Origin: Adiantum capillus-veneris
Taxonomy: Eukaryota > Streptophyta > Polypodiopsida > Polypodiales > Pteridaceae
Direction: 5' to 3'
DNA length: 64,000 bases
Assembly (NCBI GenBank): GCA_014529385.2
Contig: CM043962.1
Location: 52,533,905 to 52,597,904, forward strand
Of the stretch, positions 1 to 12,169 are shown one piece after another (within the stretch, counting starts at the first letter, position 1; every line of letters starts with the position of its first letter). The notes under the pieces were generated by a model. It made no database searches and was not told where the DNA came from. It saw nothing but the letters and a program-made list of their open reading frames with translations. Made by a program: the position numbers and the translations under genes.

Positions 1-484
1 ACTCTCATGATCTCTAATCCAAACTCTTTCAACAAGATTGGTCTTTATCAATTGCAAGTTTGGAAGATCCATTGTGGGCGGATGCTCCTCTATTGCTTGG
101 ATTTTGAAGCTTGTATAAGCAAAGTTTTACTCTAAAGAGAACATCATCTTTGGGATTAATAGCTCTAGCTTGATGTAAGAAGGCTTATTCCAAAAAGTTC
201 AAGTGCTTTGGTTAGGAAAAAGTCGAAACTATGTCGAAAATCGCGATCGTTTTCTCACAATTCTCTCAAATCATCGGTTTTAGACACCCCTAAATTTCGG
301 ATGAATTTTGAGGCCTTAAACAACGTATTTTCAGACATTGACCAACAATGAATGACCCGTAGCGTCTTTGATTGTTGTTCAGGGTTGACACTAAATCTTG
401 TAGAGCTACTCTGGAGCTTCGTTTTGATAAAAAAAGTTTTGAATCCGATATCGATAGCTTAAGCTATGGCCAAAACAGTCAATC

Positions 485-2294
485 TATGCCGTGTATGATG
501 TCTCCTTGATGTACTCTAACCACTCCGAGTCTCAGTTTGTGATTCTGACACTCTTAGACAGGTCTATCAATCCTTTTTCTGTTAGGTTTCATATAACTTC
601 CCGAGGAGGTTAACTAAGCCAAAAGTGATCTAAATTGAATGAAACTTGGTCTCTAGGTTTATTTTATGCTGGCAAACACTTTTGTGAGCTCATATGCAAG
701 TTTTGACCTCTAATTGGGCACTTGAGACATCATACGCATATGATTTCTTTTGTGGCAAAATGAAGTGACTTTTGTTCCAGTGACTCTTTATCACTCAAGC
801 AACTCTCAACAACTTTCAAATTTCAATTTGAACACATTTTGTGCAAGTTATGGCCAATTCAACGTAAATCTTGCCCAATTCTTTCTTTTGGAAGTTTTTA
901 GCCTAAATGTGCTCCAAATGCAATGAAATTTTGGCTAGGAACTTCTTTTATACTCTAGGACACTAGGGTATACTCAAATGTCTGATTTGACCCAAATCTA
1001 GCCTCTAAGACATCATAAGCGTATGATGTGTTTTTGCTCAGATTTCACTTATATTTCTATCCAAGGTACTCCTTGATGCATACAACAAGAATATGTGATC
1101 ACAAGAAATTTTGGATGCCAAAATTGCTCAAAACCACTAGTTTTCACCTTTACCTTCTTATATCTGCAAAAATCTCTTTAAATGAAAAAGTATGTGTCCA
1201 AATGAGATGGAACTTTGCAAGCAAGCTTAACACATCACTCCCAAATCCCCTATGTGGTCAAAAGTGCAATTGGATGGTCATATCTGGCCTTGAGACATCA
1301 TACGGGTATGATGTCTATGTGCTTAGAATTGTCCCAAGCTTGGTTTGTAAGCTTGTCTAGTTGTGCTTAACACCCTGGTAAGCTCAAATTTCAATTTTGG
1401 TCCCTCAAAGTGCCCTTTAGACATCATACACATATGATGTCTAACTATTGAGAATTAGGTGGAACTCACTCCACATGTTCCTCACAACACTTCGCAACTC
1501 ACAACCACTTTTAGAATTGAATTTGACCACTTTTTGTGCAAGTTATGATCACTGCAAGCAATCAATTTGCCTAGATCCGTCTGTGGTCTTTGCAAGCCCA
1601 AAAATGCTTCAAATTCAATGAAATTTGGCATATATGCTTCCTAAATGCTGTAGATCACAAGGGTGCACTCAGTTGTAACATTTGACCTCAGATATGGCCT
1701 CTAAGACATCATACGCATACGATGTCTAGGTGGTCAAAATGGACTTCTATTTCTATCGAAGGTGCCCCTTGATGCGTACAACAGGAATATGTGCTCATAT
1801 ACTAAAAAATGCACAAAATCATCACTTTTTGACAAGGAAAACCCCTGAAAGAGTAAATTTCTCTCAGTTCTCAATCTATAAGTCCAAATGAAATGAAACT
1901 TGGTGTATGTACTCAACACAACATGCAGAAGATGGGTATAATGTCAAAACTTCAAATTTGATGCCAGAATCACCCTTCAGACATCATACACGTATGATTT
2001 TTGCTGATGAATTTTTGGTCATAATTCATTACAAGAAACCCCAAGTCTTTAGCACTGGTTTTCAAGCACATCTACCAATTTTCATGCCAAAATGTACTTA
2101 TAATCACAAGTTTCTCTTTTTTTTCCGTTTTTGACACTTCGTCTTTTGTCTTTTGGGTGTCACATGTGGTCATGACACTAGTCTCAAGGTGTATTAAGGG
2201 TAAAAACCCCTTCTAAACCCTCAAGTGCAGTCAAAATTTTCAAATTTGGCCTCCAAATGCCCCTTGAGACATCATACGCGTATGATGTCTCAAG
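485..2294. repeat. Palindrome-centred degenerate tandem array 1
   Basis: Eight copies of an 11+11 palindrome with half-site GACATCATACG are centred near 491, 736, 1019, 1304, 1430, 1715, 1990 and 2278. Successive gaps are about 245, 283, 285, 126, 285, 275 and 288 bp. The sequence between them also repeats: the stretch near 1048-1100 recurs at 1744-1796, and 760-1030 aligns with 1450-1720, giving a higher-order period of about 690 bp. The copy at 2278 is perfect and the others have one to several mismatches. No convincing coding sequence overlaps. This may be the LTR or untranslated region of a plant gypsy element, since such regions often carry subrepeats, but no LTR ends were identified here. 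Confidence 0.85.
2263..2294. repeat. 32-bp perfect palindrome
   Basis: The two 16-nt arms at 2263-2278 and 2279-2294 are exact reverse complements with no loop. It is the longest and best-preserved copy of the array 1 motif. It could be a site for a dimeric DNA-binding protein or could extrude a cruciform; the sequence alone does not tell which. Confidence 0.9.
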
Positions 2295-3849
2295 TTTTCA
2301 GAATTTTAGTTTTTCTTCACAGAACCCTTGCACATGCTCTCTTATATGCACAACACCAACTAGTGATGCAAAAATATCAATAGAAAGCTCTTTATTGCAT
2401 TTTTCCTCAAAAGCATACTTTTCAGAGATTCTAAATGCAGCCAAGCACTTTAACAAATAAATTAGTGATAAATAGCTCTAGATCAAAATGAGATCACTTA
2501 CCTAAAGCTACTTCTACAAATTATATGAGGTTTTGCATTTATGAGTAGAAAAACGCTTCAATGCCACGCGCGGACTAGCAAATGATTTTATCACCTCACA
2601 AATCACTTGACCATCAACAACTACTCTAATCTACAACTAGTACTACAAATCTAACTAAATCTACCTAGTTGTAGACCCTCGGCAAAAACACGCTTCCTAG
2701 CTATCCACTTGATATTGGAATAATCTCTTCCGAATCCACTTGAGAAAAATGATTTCTTTAGCCTAAACTAAAGCAAACAACCATTACATGAGTGTTAGTA
2801 GGATTACCTACTCAAGTCCTCGTGTTCTCGATAGTGGTGCCAATGTTGCGGGAGCGAATCACACCACCCATAAAGTGCATGAAGGCAATCTCTTTATCTT
2901 GTCAGGTTGAGACCATCCCACACATACAGCACTCTAGAAGGCTAACTAAACCACAATCTAAAATCTTGCTACTCTCAACTACAACACCCAACCCACATAC
3001 ACACAAATGAAAGGAAACTCACTAAACCATACCAGAATCATACGAAACTTAAGGAACATCATCCCCTCACTAGGATACACATGTCCCAAAGACTCTACAC
3101 TCAAAACCCTCACTCTAGACCCATCTACGAAAAACACGTATGAAGACATAGCCAAAATTTTGAAGTGCCCAAAACTGAAGTTTATGAGTACCTATGCGTA
3201 GCTTATGTTGCCACGATTCTAATAACTACTTGCAGGTAGAAAACAAACATCATTTGATATACTTACAACAGCAAATAGCTTGTAGATACGCGAGCGCGTT
3301 CGCTTTGTTCCACGAGGAATGCTTAGTGTTGTCACATAGCTCTTGCCGAGCCTAGCACGACGGTGTTGTCAGATCTCCAATGTGATGAACGAGTAGGGAG
3401 TTGCGTCAGGAAGAAGCTCACACTCTCTCTCTCTCTCTCTCACACACACAGTCAACAATATCTTAACACTTAGATTATGAAAAAAGCTCTCCTGTACAAA
3501 ATGACCTAGGTACCCTATATACTAAGGCTACCATAGGTTAAACCTAAAATAGAGTTTGAGGAGTAAAATGGCTTTGTATGTACAATTTGGAAGTGCCATT
3601 GCACCCTGACTTCTGCAACTAGGCTGGTCACTCATTACAAATGATGTTTTTAACCATAATTTGTAGCATTTTATAACTCTCAAAAAATAGACTTTGTTGA
3701 GTTATGTCATGCTATTGACTCACGGGTCAAAAATATCCATTTCACAACTTTCCAACATTCTTTACATGGATTATCCATGAATCTACTTACAACTCCCACT
3801 ACATGTGCAATATATGGCCTTGTCTAAACCATTGCATACATTAGAGAAC
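2295..3849. other. No recognised gene; candidate primer site and microsatellite
   Basis: Short open frames here show no recognisable family. A segment at 2835-2859 beginning TGGTGCCAATGTTGCGGG resembles the gypsy primer-binding sequence type TGGCGCCGTTGCCGGGGA, but several positions differ and no LTR end is established, so it is only a candidate. A (CT)n/(CA)n microsatellite lies at 3422-3450. Confidence 0.4.
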
Positions 3850-4278
3850 CTATCGCTGAAGCATATCGAACTTTAGACATGTAGACTATCTCCTCTTAAG
3901 TCTTTGAACACATGTCCTTTGTTCGTTTAAAGCAAGTAAGTAGCCAAAGGTGTAGAAGCCAAATTTGCATTTTGTGTCACAAAACCTTTCTAGTACCTTC
4001 TTGATGTAATCCTCTTGAGATAGCTTTAGTGTCTTCTTCTCCCTATCCCTTGAAATCTTCATGACAAGTATCCACTTTACAACACCTAAATATTTCATTG
4101 AAAAATATTAATCCACAAGAGAAAATATTACTTTAACAACAAGAGAAAATATTGCATTGAATTCAATACCTTTCTTTTGAGAAAACTCCTCTACCACAAG
4201 TCTCGACTTGTACCTCTTGTTCCATCCTTCTTCTTCCTTGAGCTTGTACACCCATTTGTTTTGCAATGCCCGTTTACC
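3850..4278 (-). pseudogene. Copia reverse transcriptase remnant
   Basis: Minus-strand translation gives two pieces of Ty1/copia reverse transcriptase. The upstream piece (about 4278-4150) contains KWVYKLKEE and KSRLVVEEFSQKKGIEFN, matching the start of the RVT_2 domain. The downstream piece (4098-3886) contains MKYLGVVKWILVMKISRDR and LSQEDYIKKVLERF, which belongs about 150 residues further on in intact proteins. The middle, including the YVDD catalytic motif, is missing, and the pieces are joined out of register. It is an isolated dead fragment with no LTRs nearby. Confidence 0.75.
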
Positions 4279-6080
4279 TTAAGACAAATGATTGGGTAGG
4301 CGTGGGTAGGATTGTGGACAGACGGGCAAAGAATGGGTAGTGGACAAGCTCTCCAGGTAGGCGGGGATAGATGGGCAGCCTAAGATTGGAGTGTGTGTGA
4401 GACCATCTCTTTTAGGCTTGACCTCCTATTTTTGGGGAGTTCCCACCACAATATCTTTCCAAGTTGCCACATGACTCCCATGAAAAGTGGTGTAGTAGCT
4501 CCAAGGGCATTGGGTGGGCATTAAATGCTCGAGGAGTTCCAATGTCCGATAAAATGGTTTTGAGCAATTTGATTATCGAGTGAGACCGCCAAATTATGAA
4601 AAGATGGATTAGAAGAGAAAGTCAATCACTATGTCCGATCTTGCACAAAAAGGCAATTGAATTTCCTAATAAAACAACCCACTATCTAGCCAATAATTTA
4701 CTCATAAGAACACAACACAACAATGAACAAGCTCAATCTACCATATCACAAAATATCCCATGTAAAAAAGCGACACATTTTCTGGCCCATTTATTTCAAT
4801 TCTTGACATCCTTCAATGTAGAACATTACTTAATTTTTCATCAAAAATTGCATTCAATCTCTCAAAATTACATGCTCTCACTTTTTCTCTATCCATGCAA
4901 TAGAAGCTACTAAATAGTATCCCACTAATTAGACATTTGCAATGTCACATGCAAAACTATCATATGACCAAGAAAAATCACAAAACAATAACTTTTTCAA
5001 AGAAAACACTTCACATCCTTTGATCTATATGATCACAATATTCTTCACCGAAGTCAAAGTTGTACAACTACAAAAAAGTTTCTAGCACCTTTAACCATCA
5101 CTAGTATAATGTAGAGATAGTGTAGTCAAATGCTTGAGCACCTAACAAAAATGCCACATTATCTTTAGAGATAAACGCTCCTACAAAAGGTTGCACACAT
5201 GCACCCTAGGTTTCCAACAAGATCTTGGAAACACTCTACTTAGGCCATGCCTCAATTGAATTTCACTTGCACCATAAGCCTTGGAATCTTGTCCAACCTG
5301 TGTAGTGACGAATGGAAAAACTTAGGTTTAGCTCTTTTTGCACAATCTAGTGCACTTGATGCTTGCTTAAAAGTGATGTGTCTATATCAATAAAGTTTGA
5401 AAATTCACTCTCCCCAACAAGAGTATTCTTGACATATTTCAAATCCATGAGCTTCTCTAGGATGATGTCTTTTCTTGCACCTTGATCCAACTACTTTTGA
5501 GAAGCTCAAGCAATTTTGGTATAAGTGTAGTTTGATATAAGTGTAGTTATCTTGCTATGAACCAAGAGGATTTGTATACACAATTAACCCCAATCACTAG
5601 ACAAAACACATATATTATGGTAAGCACAAAATTACAATTCCAAAGAACAATCCGTAGCCTATTTGCTTAGCAAAGATTGAACGCCATTAACTTATCTATT
5701 AACCCTTTCATATTACGCATGATAAGATACGACCATAGCCTTGATTTTTTCATCTTTGTGTTTTTTTTATATGCTCTTTTGTGTTCTTTCTTTGTGTGTG
5801 TAAGTGCAAGAGAGAAAGAGTGGGGCTTCTTTGTTTGCACTTCCTTCCAAACCCTAAACTTCATGGTATCTATGATATAACTCCTTCATATAGTTTTTGG
5901 AGTTCTCTCACAAACTCTCATAGCCAAAAGCCCAACGCTTTCCTGGCAAGACTGCAAACTTTTCGACAATGTGTTATCTTACATATTTCCTAGTGGATGC
6001 CCCGGGATACCATAACACAAAGTAGACATGGAGCAGGGGGAGAGTAGATACCAAATATGGTAGCACACAAAAAAGTAAGT
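4279..6080. other. Unassigned, no gene recognised
   Basis: Only short frames without family similarity are seen. The stretch near 4290-4380 is rich in GGGTAGG-like words on the plus strand. Nothing else stands out. Confidence 0.5.
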
Positions 6081-6960
6081 TTTCATTAGCCTTACAAAGC
6101 AATTCACACACAAAGAGCCGCCCAAGTTGGCATCAACCTTAACATAGATCATTTTTTTAAGAAAAATAGGCGATGCCCATGGATTATAAGTAGGCTTAAT
6201 AAAGATTTTGTTCTGCCTTGAAGTGGCTTAATCTTTAAGCAGGCTTACTTATAGGTTTTGAACCTAGCATAATATCAAGGCCATGGTCTACTTCCCGAGA
6301 TGGTGGTGGGAGGCCATCCACCAGTAAATCACCTGGAAATACATTTGGAAACGCTTCTAATAAGTTCATCAAAGCATCTATGTACTTTTTCTTAAAGGTC
6401 TCTTTTGCCTTGGAATTTTTAGTTTTAGAATCACATGCATGCCAAACAGGGCTCCATCATTTATGAAAACAATGACTCTACAGCTACCTATGGTGCCATA
6501 CATGTGCAACATGCTATGAGGACCTACGCTAGGCTAACACATAGCTGGTGTCACAAACAAGGATGACATTTATCATAGTGGCACACAATCACCTCTTTAA
6601 ACTCTCCAAAAATAAGAGGAAGCAACTGCAATGTATACAATTGGGTAGAGGATTTACCATCTCTCTTGGGCTCACCACCACTAGTGCTACCTTTGAGCTT
6701 TGGGCATTTGGCCTTGGTGTATCCTACCTCACTGTAGCTAAAGCAGTGGTTTTTCTTTTGTGCTTTAACATAATTCGTTTTTTTGGGATTTTTGAGCTAT
6801 CCTTGCATTATGTGGGCAGACTGGGGTCCACCATTTTGATCATATTTATATACTTTTTCCAACTCAGATTGGAACCTTGTGTAAAAAATTCACCAAAATA
6901 GAGTATCTTTCTGGCAGCAAAAGTCTTCTTGTGGTCCTGTTAGATTATACATCCACTTGA
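6080..6960 (-). pseudogene. Gypsy gag knuckle, protease and RT-start remnant
   Basis: The minus strand reads in order: a decayed CCHC zinc knuckle near 6755-6697 (CFSYSEVGYTKAKC, where the second Cys and the His have become Tyr), a protease-like active-site stretch near 6480-6430 (VIVFINDGA in place of a D-T/S-G-A loop), and near 6330-6150 the RT leader motifs LPP-x-REVDH and NPWASPIF. The protease C-terminus is deleted and several stops interrupt the frame. This order (knuckle, protease, RT) is that of a Ty3/gypsy polyprotein. It is a short relic with no LTRs found and belongs to a different family from element D on its right. Confidence 0.6.
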
Positions 6961-7143
6961 TTCCAATCGACATCTCATGCAATATGAAAGCATGACATTG
7001 CTCCTTGACAAAGGTTTATAGTCATCCTCTTAATAATGCATTAGAATGAGTGCATCTTTGAAAATCATTCAAACTATTGTCCCACTAGGGTTTGATTCCT
7101 TCCTAGTAGCTATTAAAAAGAAATATATGAAAAATACATAGAA

Positions 7144-7146
<3 letters not shown>

Positions 7147-7190
<44 letters not shown>
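7147..7190. repeat. (AT)n microsatellite
   Basis: A nearly pure run of about 20 AT dinucleotides. Confidence 0.97.
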
Positions 7191-7193
<3 letters not shown>

Positions 7194-7560
7194 TGAAAGT
7201 TACCCTAGATATAGGATCTAACTAGGATGTGAGATGATAATGAGATAGTAGAAAGAAAGAACCAATTCTTTTTGCCCCAAGTTAAAGAGACGGAGCTATT
7301 GACGTTTTTCCCATAGTACTTTCTGACGATAAAGTAAGAATATATTACCCTTGAGATAAATAATAGGCTTATTATTATACTTAGATATGCATATGTACAT
7401 TATAAGAAATATACTTATGTATTTAAAAAGTTGCAAGATAGATCTTGTAGCATTCGTTCCCACTATGTACGTGTCACAACACGACATCCACCCCCTCTAA
7501 ACCTGCACATCCTCTGGTATGTGCCACATATGAATTTTTCCAATTTCAATTCCCTTGTAG
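7191..7560. other. Unassigned A/T-rich spacer
   Basis: No gene or LTR end was recognised. If element D kept a 3' LTR it should begin near here, but no terminal TG/CA pair with a purine tract was found. Confidence 0.4.
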
Positions 7561-7699
7561 ATCTTCCATGATTTCATATTCATTTTGATCTTCACCCATG
7601 TTTTTCTCTTCCTCCTCCTCAACATCTTTTGGATCTGTTTCCTCTTCACTTAAACACTTTGATCATTTTTCCTGCAATGGGAGCCTTTACTTTTGTACC

Positions 7700-9077
7700 A
7701 TCTAGTTCACAGAAGCTTCAAGAAGCATTTTATGCACATGCTTTACAACATACGGTCCAAATCATCCTTTTAAAAACTTATGCATGACTGTGTGCTCGTT
7801 ATCAAGGATACTATCATACACTAAAACCGAGTCACCTTTGTCAATTGCTTTGCTCCTGATCCGATGTCGCTTATCAAAGTAGCCCTTGTTTTTCAACCTT
7901 GCATTTTTGAGTCGTTCTTTTGTAGCCTCAATATTTCCAGGTCTTCTCTCGAGTTGCCCTATGCGCAATTCAAGGAGATCTTCCCTCTGCTAAGCCCCTC
8001 TTGCCAAGGTAGTACATTCCATATGGGAATTGTGTCTTCAATCGCCATCATTGGCTTTTGACCATACATCACCTCCGTAGGCATATAGCCAGTTACTGAG
8101 CTATGTAATGTACGATCATCCCATAAAGCATATGGCAATAGTTTTGACCACTCGCCAACTCTTCCTTTGCAAGCCTTGGCCAAAGCTTTGATGATAGGAC
8201 GATGCCCTCTTTCACTCTTTCCATTGCCTTCAGGGTTGTAAGCTGTAGTAAGAGAAAGCTTGATTCCTAATCTGGAAAAGAACTCCCTTGCTTCCTCGGC
8301 ATCCAGCTCACCTCTGTTTGCGATGATCTTTCCCACACAACCATAACGGCATATCACCTCATCAAGAAGGAATTTGCACACAGATTTTGTGTTTTTAGCT
8401 CTTAATGCTCACCCTTCAACTTGGTTAGTAAGGTCCTTTCGTGCAAGAACTAAGTATCTCATCTGCCAAAGTCCTAAAGGCATTGTGACTAGATCCACAA
8501 CCCATTTATAGTGCATGGCTAGTGGATATGTAGGGTGCAATACATCACGATGTTGGACATTTGAATACATTTGACAAGTTACACATGACTCTACAAATTG
8601 AGATACATCTATATACATACCCTTCCACCAGTATTTTTCTTTCAACTTGGAGAAGGTTGCCCACACACCCCTGTGTTCGCCCATAGACTCTCATGAAACT
8701 CTTGCATGAGCTTTACTTGAGACTCTTTTTTACATATAACCCTTTGTGGTGTAACACACTTTTGTTTAGGATGCTTCCACAAGTAACCATCCCTCAAAAA
8801 GTACCTATATGCTTTCTTGTGAATTCAAGAGATGCTTCCACAAGTAACCATCCCTCAAAAAGTACCTATATGCTTTCTTGTGTATCCTCTTGAATTCTTG
8901 TTCAAACCAATCATCCTGTTTTGTTAGAGTACTCAAGTAGCTTCCAATAAGAAGGAAATCACCTCCATAAAGCTCTTTTAAGAACAATTCAAGTGGATTG
9001 GTCATGCAAACATTGTTACCTTTGACATGAGAGATAGAATAGAACTTTGTTTCCACATCATCCCCCTCATCAATCAT
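7700..9077 (-). pseudogene. Element D integrase
   Basis: Pieces in order are a pre-integrase segment (9077-8805), a zinc-binding and core-start segment (8684-8409, with CVTCQMY and then VVDLVTMPLG carrying the first catalytic Asp), the main core (8381-7959) and a basic C-terminal part (7968-7700, with KGYFDKRHRIR). In the core the second catalytic Asp appears lost: the strand reads IIANRGELD where an Asp is expected before RGE. The catalytic Glu survives in GNGKSERGH. Frames shift between pieces. An acidic, Glu-rich tail follows near 7640-7560. The protein would have inserted cDNA into chromosomes. Confidence 0.8.
8771..8892. repeat. 61-bp tandem duplication
   Basis: Positions 8771-8831 are repeated at 8832-8892 with very few changes. 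It lies in the pre-integrase part of element D and shifts the frame, since 61 is not a multiple of three. Confidence 0.92.
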
Positions 9078-10570
9078 CTATAACTCATCTTCATACCTTG
9101 CCCTTGATAGCATATCTACCACTGTATTGTATTTACCTACAATGTGCTTAAACTTGGGATTTAAGGACTTAATGTAGGCAATCCACCACAACATAGCAAT
9201 GTTTGGCATTGAGAAAATTTTAATCATCCCAAGAAGTGTAGAAAATTTGTTTCTACAACCACAAATGCACCAATTAGGTACTCTTTCCAATTTTTTAAAG
9301 CTATAACCATACCCCATAATTCTCTCTTTATATGTGGATCGTTTCTTTGGCAAGCACTTAGTACCTTTGCTCCAAGTCTCACCACATATCTATGTCCTTC
9401 TTCGTCATCTTGCCCTATTTCCCATCCAATTCCTATAGCACCGGTGTCTACTATCACAATTTTTTGCCTTTGACACTCATAGTCTACCTTTCTCAAAGTT
9501 GGTGTTGGCTGGAGCAACTCCTTTAGCTTTTTCATGGATTTTACATGTGCTTCTGTCCATTTAAACTTTTGATTCTTTCTAAGCAATTGATAAAGAGGAT
9601 CAACTACATGTGCATAATGTGGAATCCAAATAACATAAAAGACACATGCTCTCAGAAACCTTCTAACCTCAATGATGCTAGTGCATGTTTCTTGCATTGT
9701 TTGGATGGCATCTACCTTTGGTGGACAAGGTTTCCTACCATATGGCCCACATATGTGTCCCACATTGAGCACTTCATTAACACCAAACGTAGACTTTTTC
9801 CCTGACAAAGTAAGATTCAGTTCTTCCAACCTATACAAAGTTTTATCACAATCATTTATGTGATTTACCACAAACCTGCAACATCCTCTGAGATCCAAAG
9901 CTTCATCTTCCTCACTTTCTTCACATCCTTTGATCCTCAAATCATCAATGAAAGGAATTGTGATTTGAGGAATAAAGTCACGTGAGACCTTATTCATCCC
10001 ATTCATCATATGTGCAATCGAGTTGGTTGATCCCTATGGCAAGGTACACATTCTTACCAAACCTAAAGGTGTCCTCATGGTTGTCAAGTCTCTGCTTTCT
10101 ATTGCAAGGTGAAAGTGATCATACCCTGAGTAGAGGTCCCCCATTGAGTAAATTGCCCTCCCTGCAAATGCCTCTGCAAACTCATCCACAATTGGTCATG
10201 TACCTACATTTCTAATTGTCACCTTGTTCACTGGCTGCATATCTTGGATGAAGCATAGAGTACCATTCTTCTTTGGAACTGTGAACTACCTGTTTAAGTA
10301 TGGAGCATAAGAAGGCTCCAAAATTCCCATTTTTATCTTTTCATTCAATAGCTCTACTAACTTGGACAAATGACCTTTTGGAACCGGAATAGGCCACAGA
10401 TTCCAAGGTACATGAGGTATTGTAAAAATTACCATAGGAGCTACAATAGAAGGATCAACACATCCTATCTCATGTGGCTCAAATGCAAAAGCCTTACCAT
10501 GCTTTGAAATCATTTCTTTAGAGCACTTTGTCTCCTTTTTTGTTATTAACTCATAGTAATCAATATGCAA
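9078..10570 (-). pseudogene. Element D reverse transcriptase and RNase H
   Basis: The RT N-terminus (10570-10286) contains HGKAFAFEPHEIG, IPVPKGHL and KMGILEPSYAPY. Beyond a stop, the minus strand near 10160-10060 reads GDLYSGYDHF (first catalytic Asp) and a TPLGLVRMCTLP-like segment. The frame at 10009-9224 holds the second motif IPFIDDL and the thumb/connection. RNase H follows with IVIVDTGAIGIGWEIG, keeping its first Asp, and continues in another frame to 9078. The RT is therefore interrupted at about 10285-10010 and the RNase H at about 9230. Only one RNase H domain is present, unlike element B. Confidence 0.82.
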
Positions 10571-10573
10571 CTC

Positions 10574-11104
10574 TCAAAAAGACTCCTTTGTGAAGGTGTA
10601 CCCAATCTTTTTAGGATTCTTCAAACTGGGCTGCAAAGAAGCCTGCTCAATATTTTCCCCGTTGTTGGGTGGTAAGGGTGAAGCTATTGGTTTCACCTTC
10701 TTTGCTACACTCTTGTATTTAGTTTCAATATGGACTTCTGTGCCAAATATATCCTTAAAACATTGGTTTTCTTTAAAGGCTTCTATGACTTGATACATTT
10801 CCATAGAGCATACTTCCACAACTTCATTTTCAAGATGCAAACTAGACTCCATTATAGCATCAAGCTCACCCATAGTATCTACAAAAGAAACTTGCTCACG
10901 CAAACCCAAAACATTTTGAGTAGGCTCTAGCAACCCACTCTCTTTCATGCCTATTTGTACATTATGTACATATTTCGTTTCACATCTCTTCAAATATTCA
11001 AGTTTTGTAAAACATACTGATCCATTTCTTGTTACTAAGGAGCCCATTGAGAAAGTTTCACCTAACTCTTGGATCAGGCAAGACCCTTTTTCTTTCTGTA
11101 CCAC
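10574..11104 (-). pseudogene. Element D protease-RT linker
   Basis: This 176-codon frame lies between protease and RT. It has no motif I can name, is rich in Glu and Lys, and ends just before the RT frame. Its position and strand identify it as the variable linker of the element D polyprotein. Confidence 0.6.
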
Positions 11105-11313
11105 TGTAATTCCGCTTTACAATGGTACTTGGCCAAAACCCATCATTTCCCTATATGAAACTCTTTTCTCACCTTTGGTAGAGGATGATCTCTGAGGTTG
11201 TCATGATTTCTTTCATGGTTTACACAAACTGTGAGAAATTGAACACCACGTTTACCATCTTTGCTTTGTATCCTAGCATATGTTGAACCATCGTCCATTA
11301 CCTTTGTTTCCAT

Positions 11314-11775
11314 TCAAACTCCCACAATGTAGGGTTGTCCAAGGATGAGATGATATGAAGATGTATCATTTACAAAGAAATTTTGGTCAATTTTTACATC
11401 ACCTATTGTCACCTTCACACTTGGACATGCTGCATACAATTCATCGGATGAATTGTTTGCCACTTTCACCATCCAACCAGGATGTGTGTCCATTGGCCAT
11501 TTGCACTTGTTGTAGAGACTCTTTAACACTATGCTTATTTCTGAACCGTGGTCAATCAAGGCAACAAATGGCTCTTCAAGATCACTTACCTTGACCAAAG
11601 TTTCTGTAGTAGCCCTTTCCCAATGACTTTGTGAATAGTGGCTCCTAGGAATAGCTTCCACTTCTTCATCATCATTTGAGAAATGCATTTGCTTCACTCT
11701 CCCACTAGATTGGTAGCATCCTACCACACCTGCATCATCCTCCTTATCTCGCAATTGCATCCCTTGTGTCTTCAA
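11314..11775 (-). pseudogene. Element D aspartic protease
   Basis: The frame carries PFVALIDHGSEIS, the retropepsin active-site loop with DHG in place of the usual DTG or DSG, and ends with SSYHLILGQPYI, the conserved LILG flap-side motif. A His in the loop occurs in some gypsy families, so it need not be inactivating. The surrounding frame ends abruptly at both sides. It would have cleaved the polyprotein. Confidence 0.8.
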
Positions 11776-12169
11776 GGTTTCACCTTCACTCTATGGACAA
11801 GCAACCTCAACAAGAGTTTGCCTCTTTCTCTTGATGATGTCAATGATCTCCTCATGGAATTCACTCTTTGCAATGCCAAGACTTCTCCCAGAGTAAACTC
11901 AATCTTGTTGTTCAAAATCCTATCCTCCAAGACTTTATTTAAATTTGTAGAAAACTCAATATCAGATTGTAGTTTGTAGGTTTGGCGTTTTGGCTTACCT
12001 TTTGTTGGCTCTTTCTTCTTTCATGTTGTTGACTCCTCCATGAGTACTTTGAGTGGAGATGCTCCTTGTGTCGAGGGTGTTTGGGAAGGCATTGAGTTGC
12101 TTCTTCCCCCACTTCTAGAACTCTTTTTGATGGTCCTTCATCAACATTCTCACGTATGTGCTTTCTCTT

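Noticed and set aside
485..2294. CRISPR-like array
   Set aside because: Repeats are degenerate palindromes spaced about 285 bp apart with related, not unique, spacers, in a plant nuclear context.
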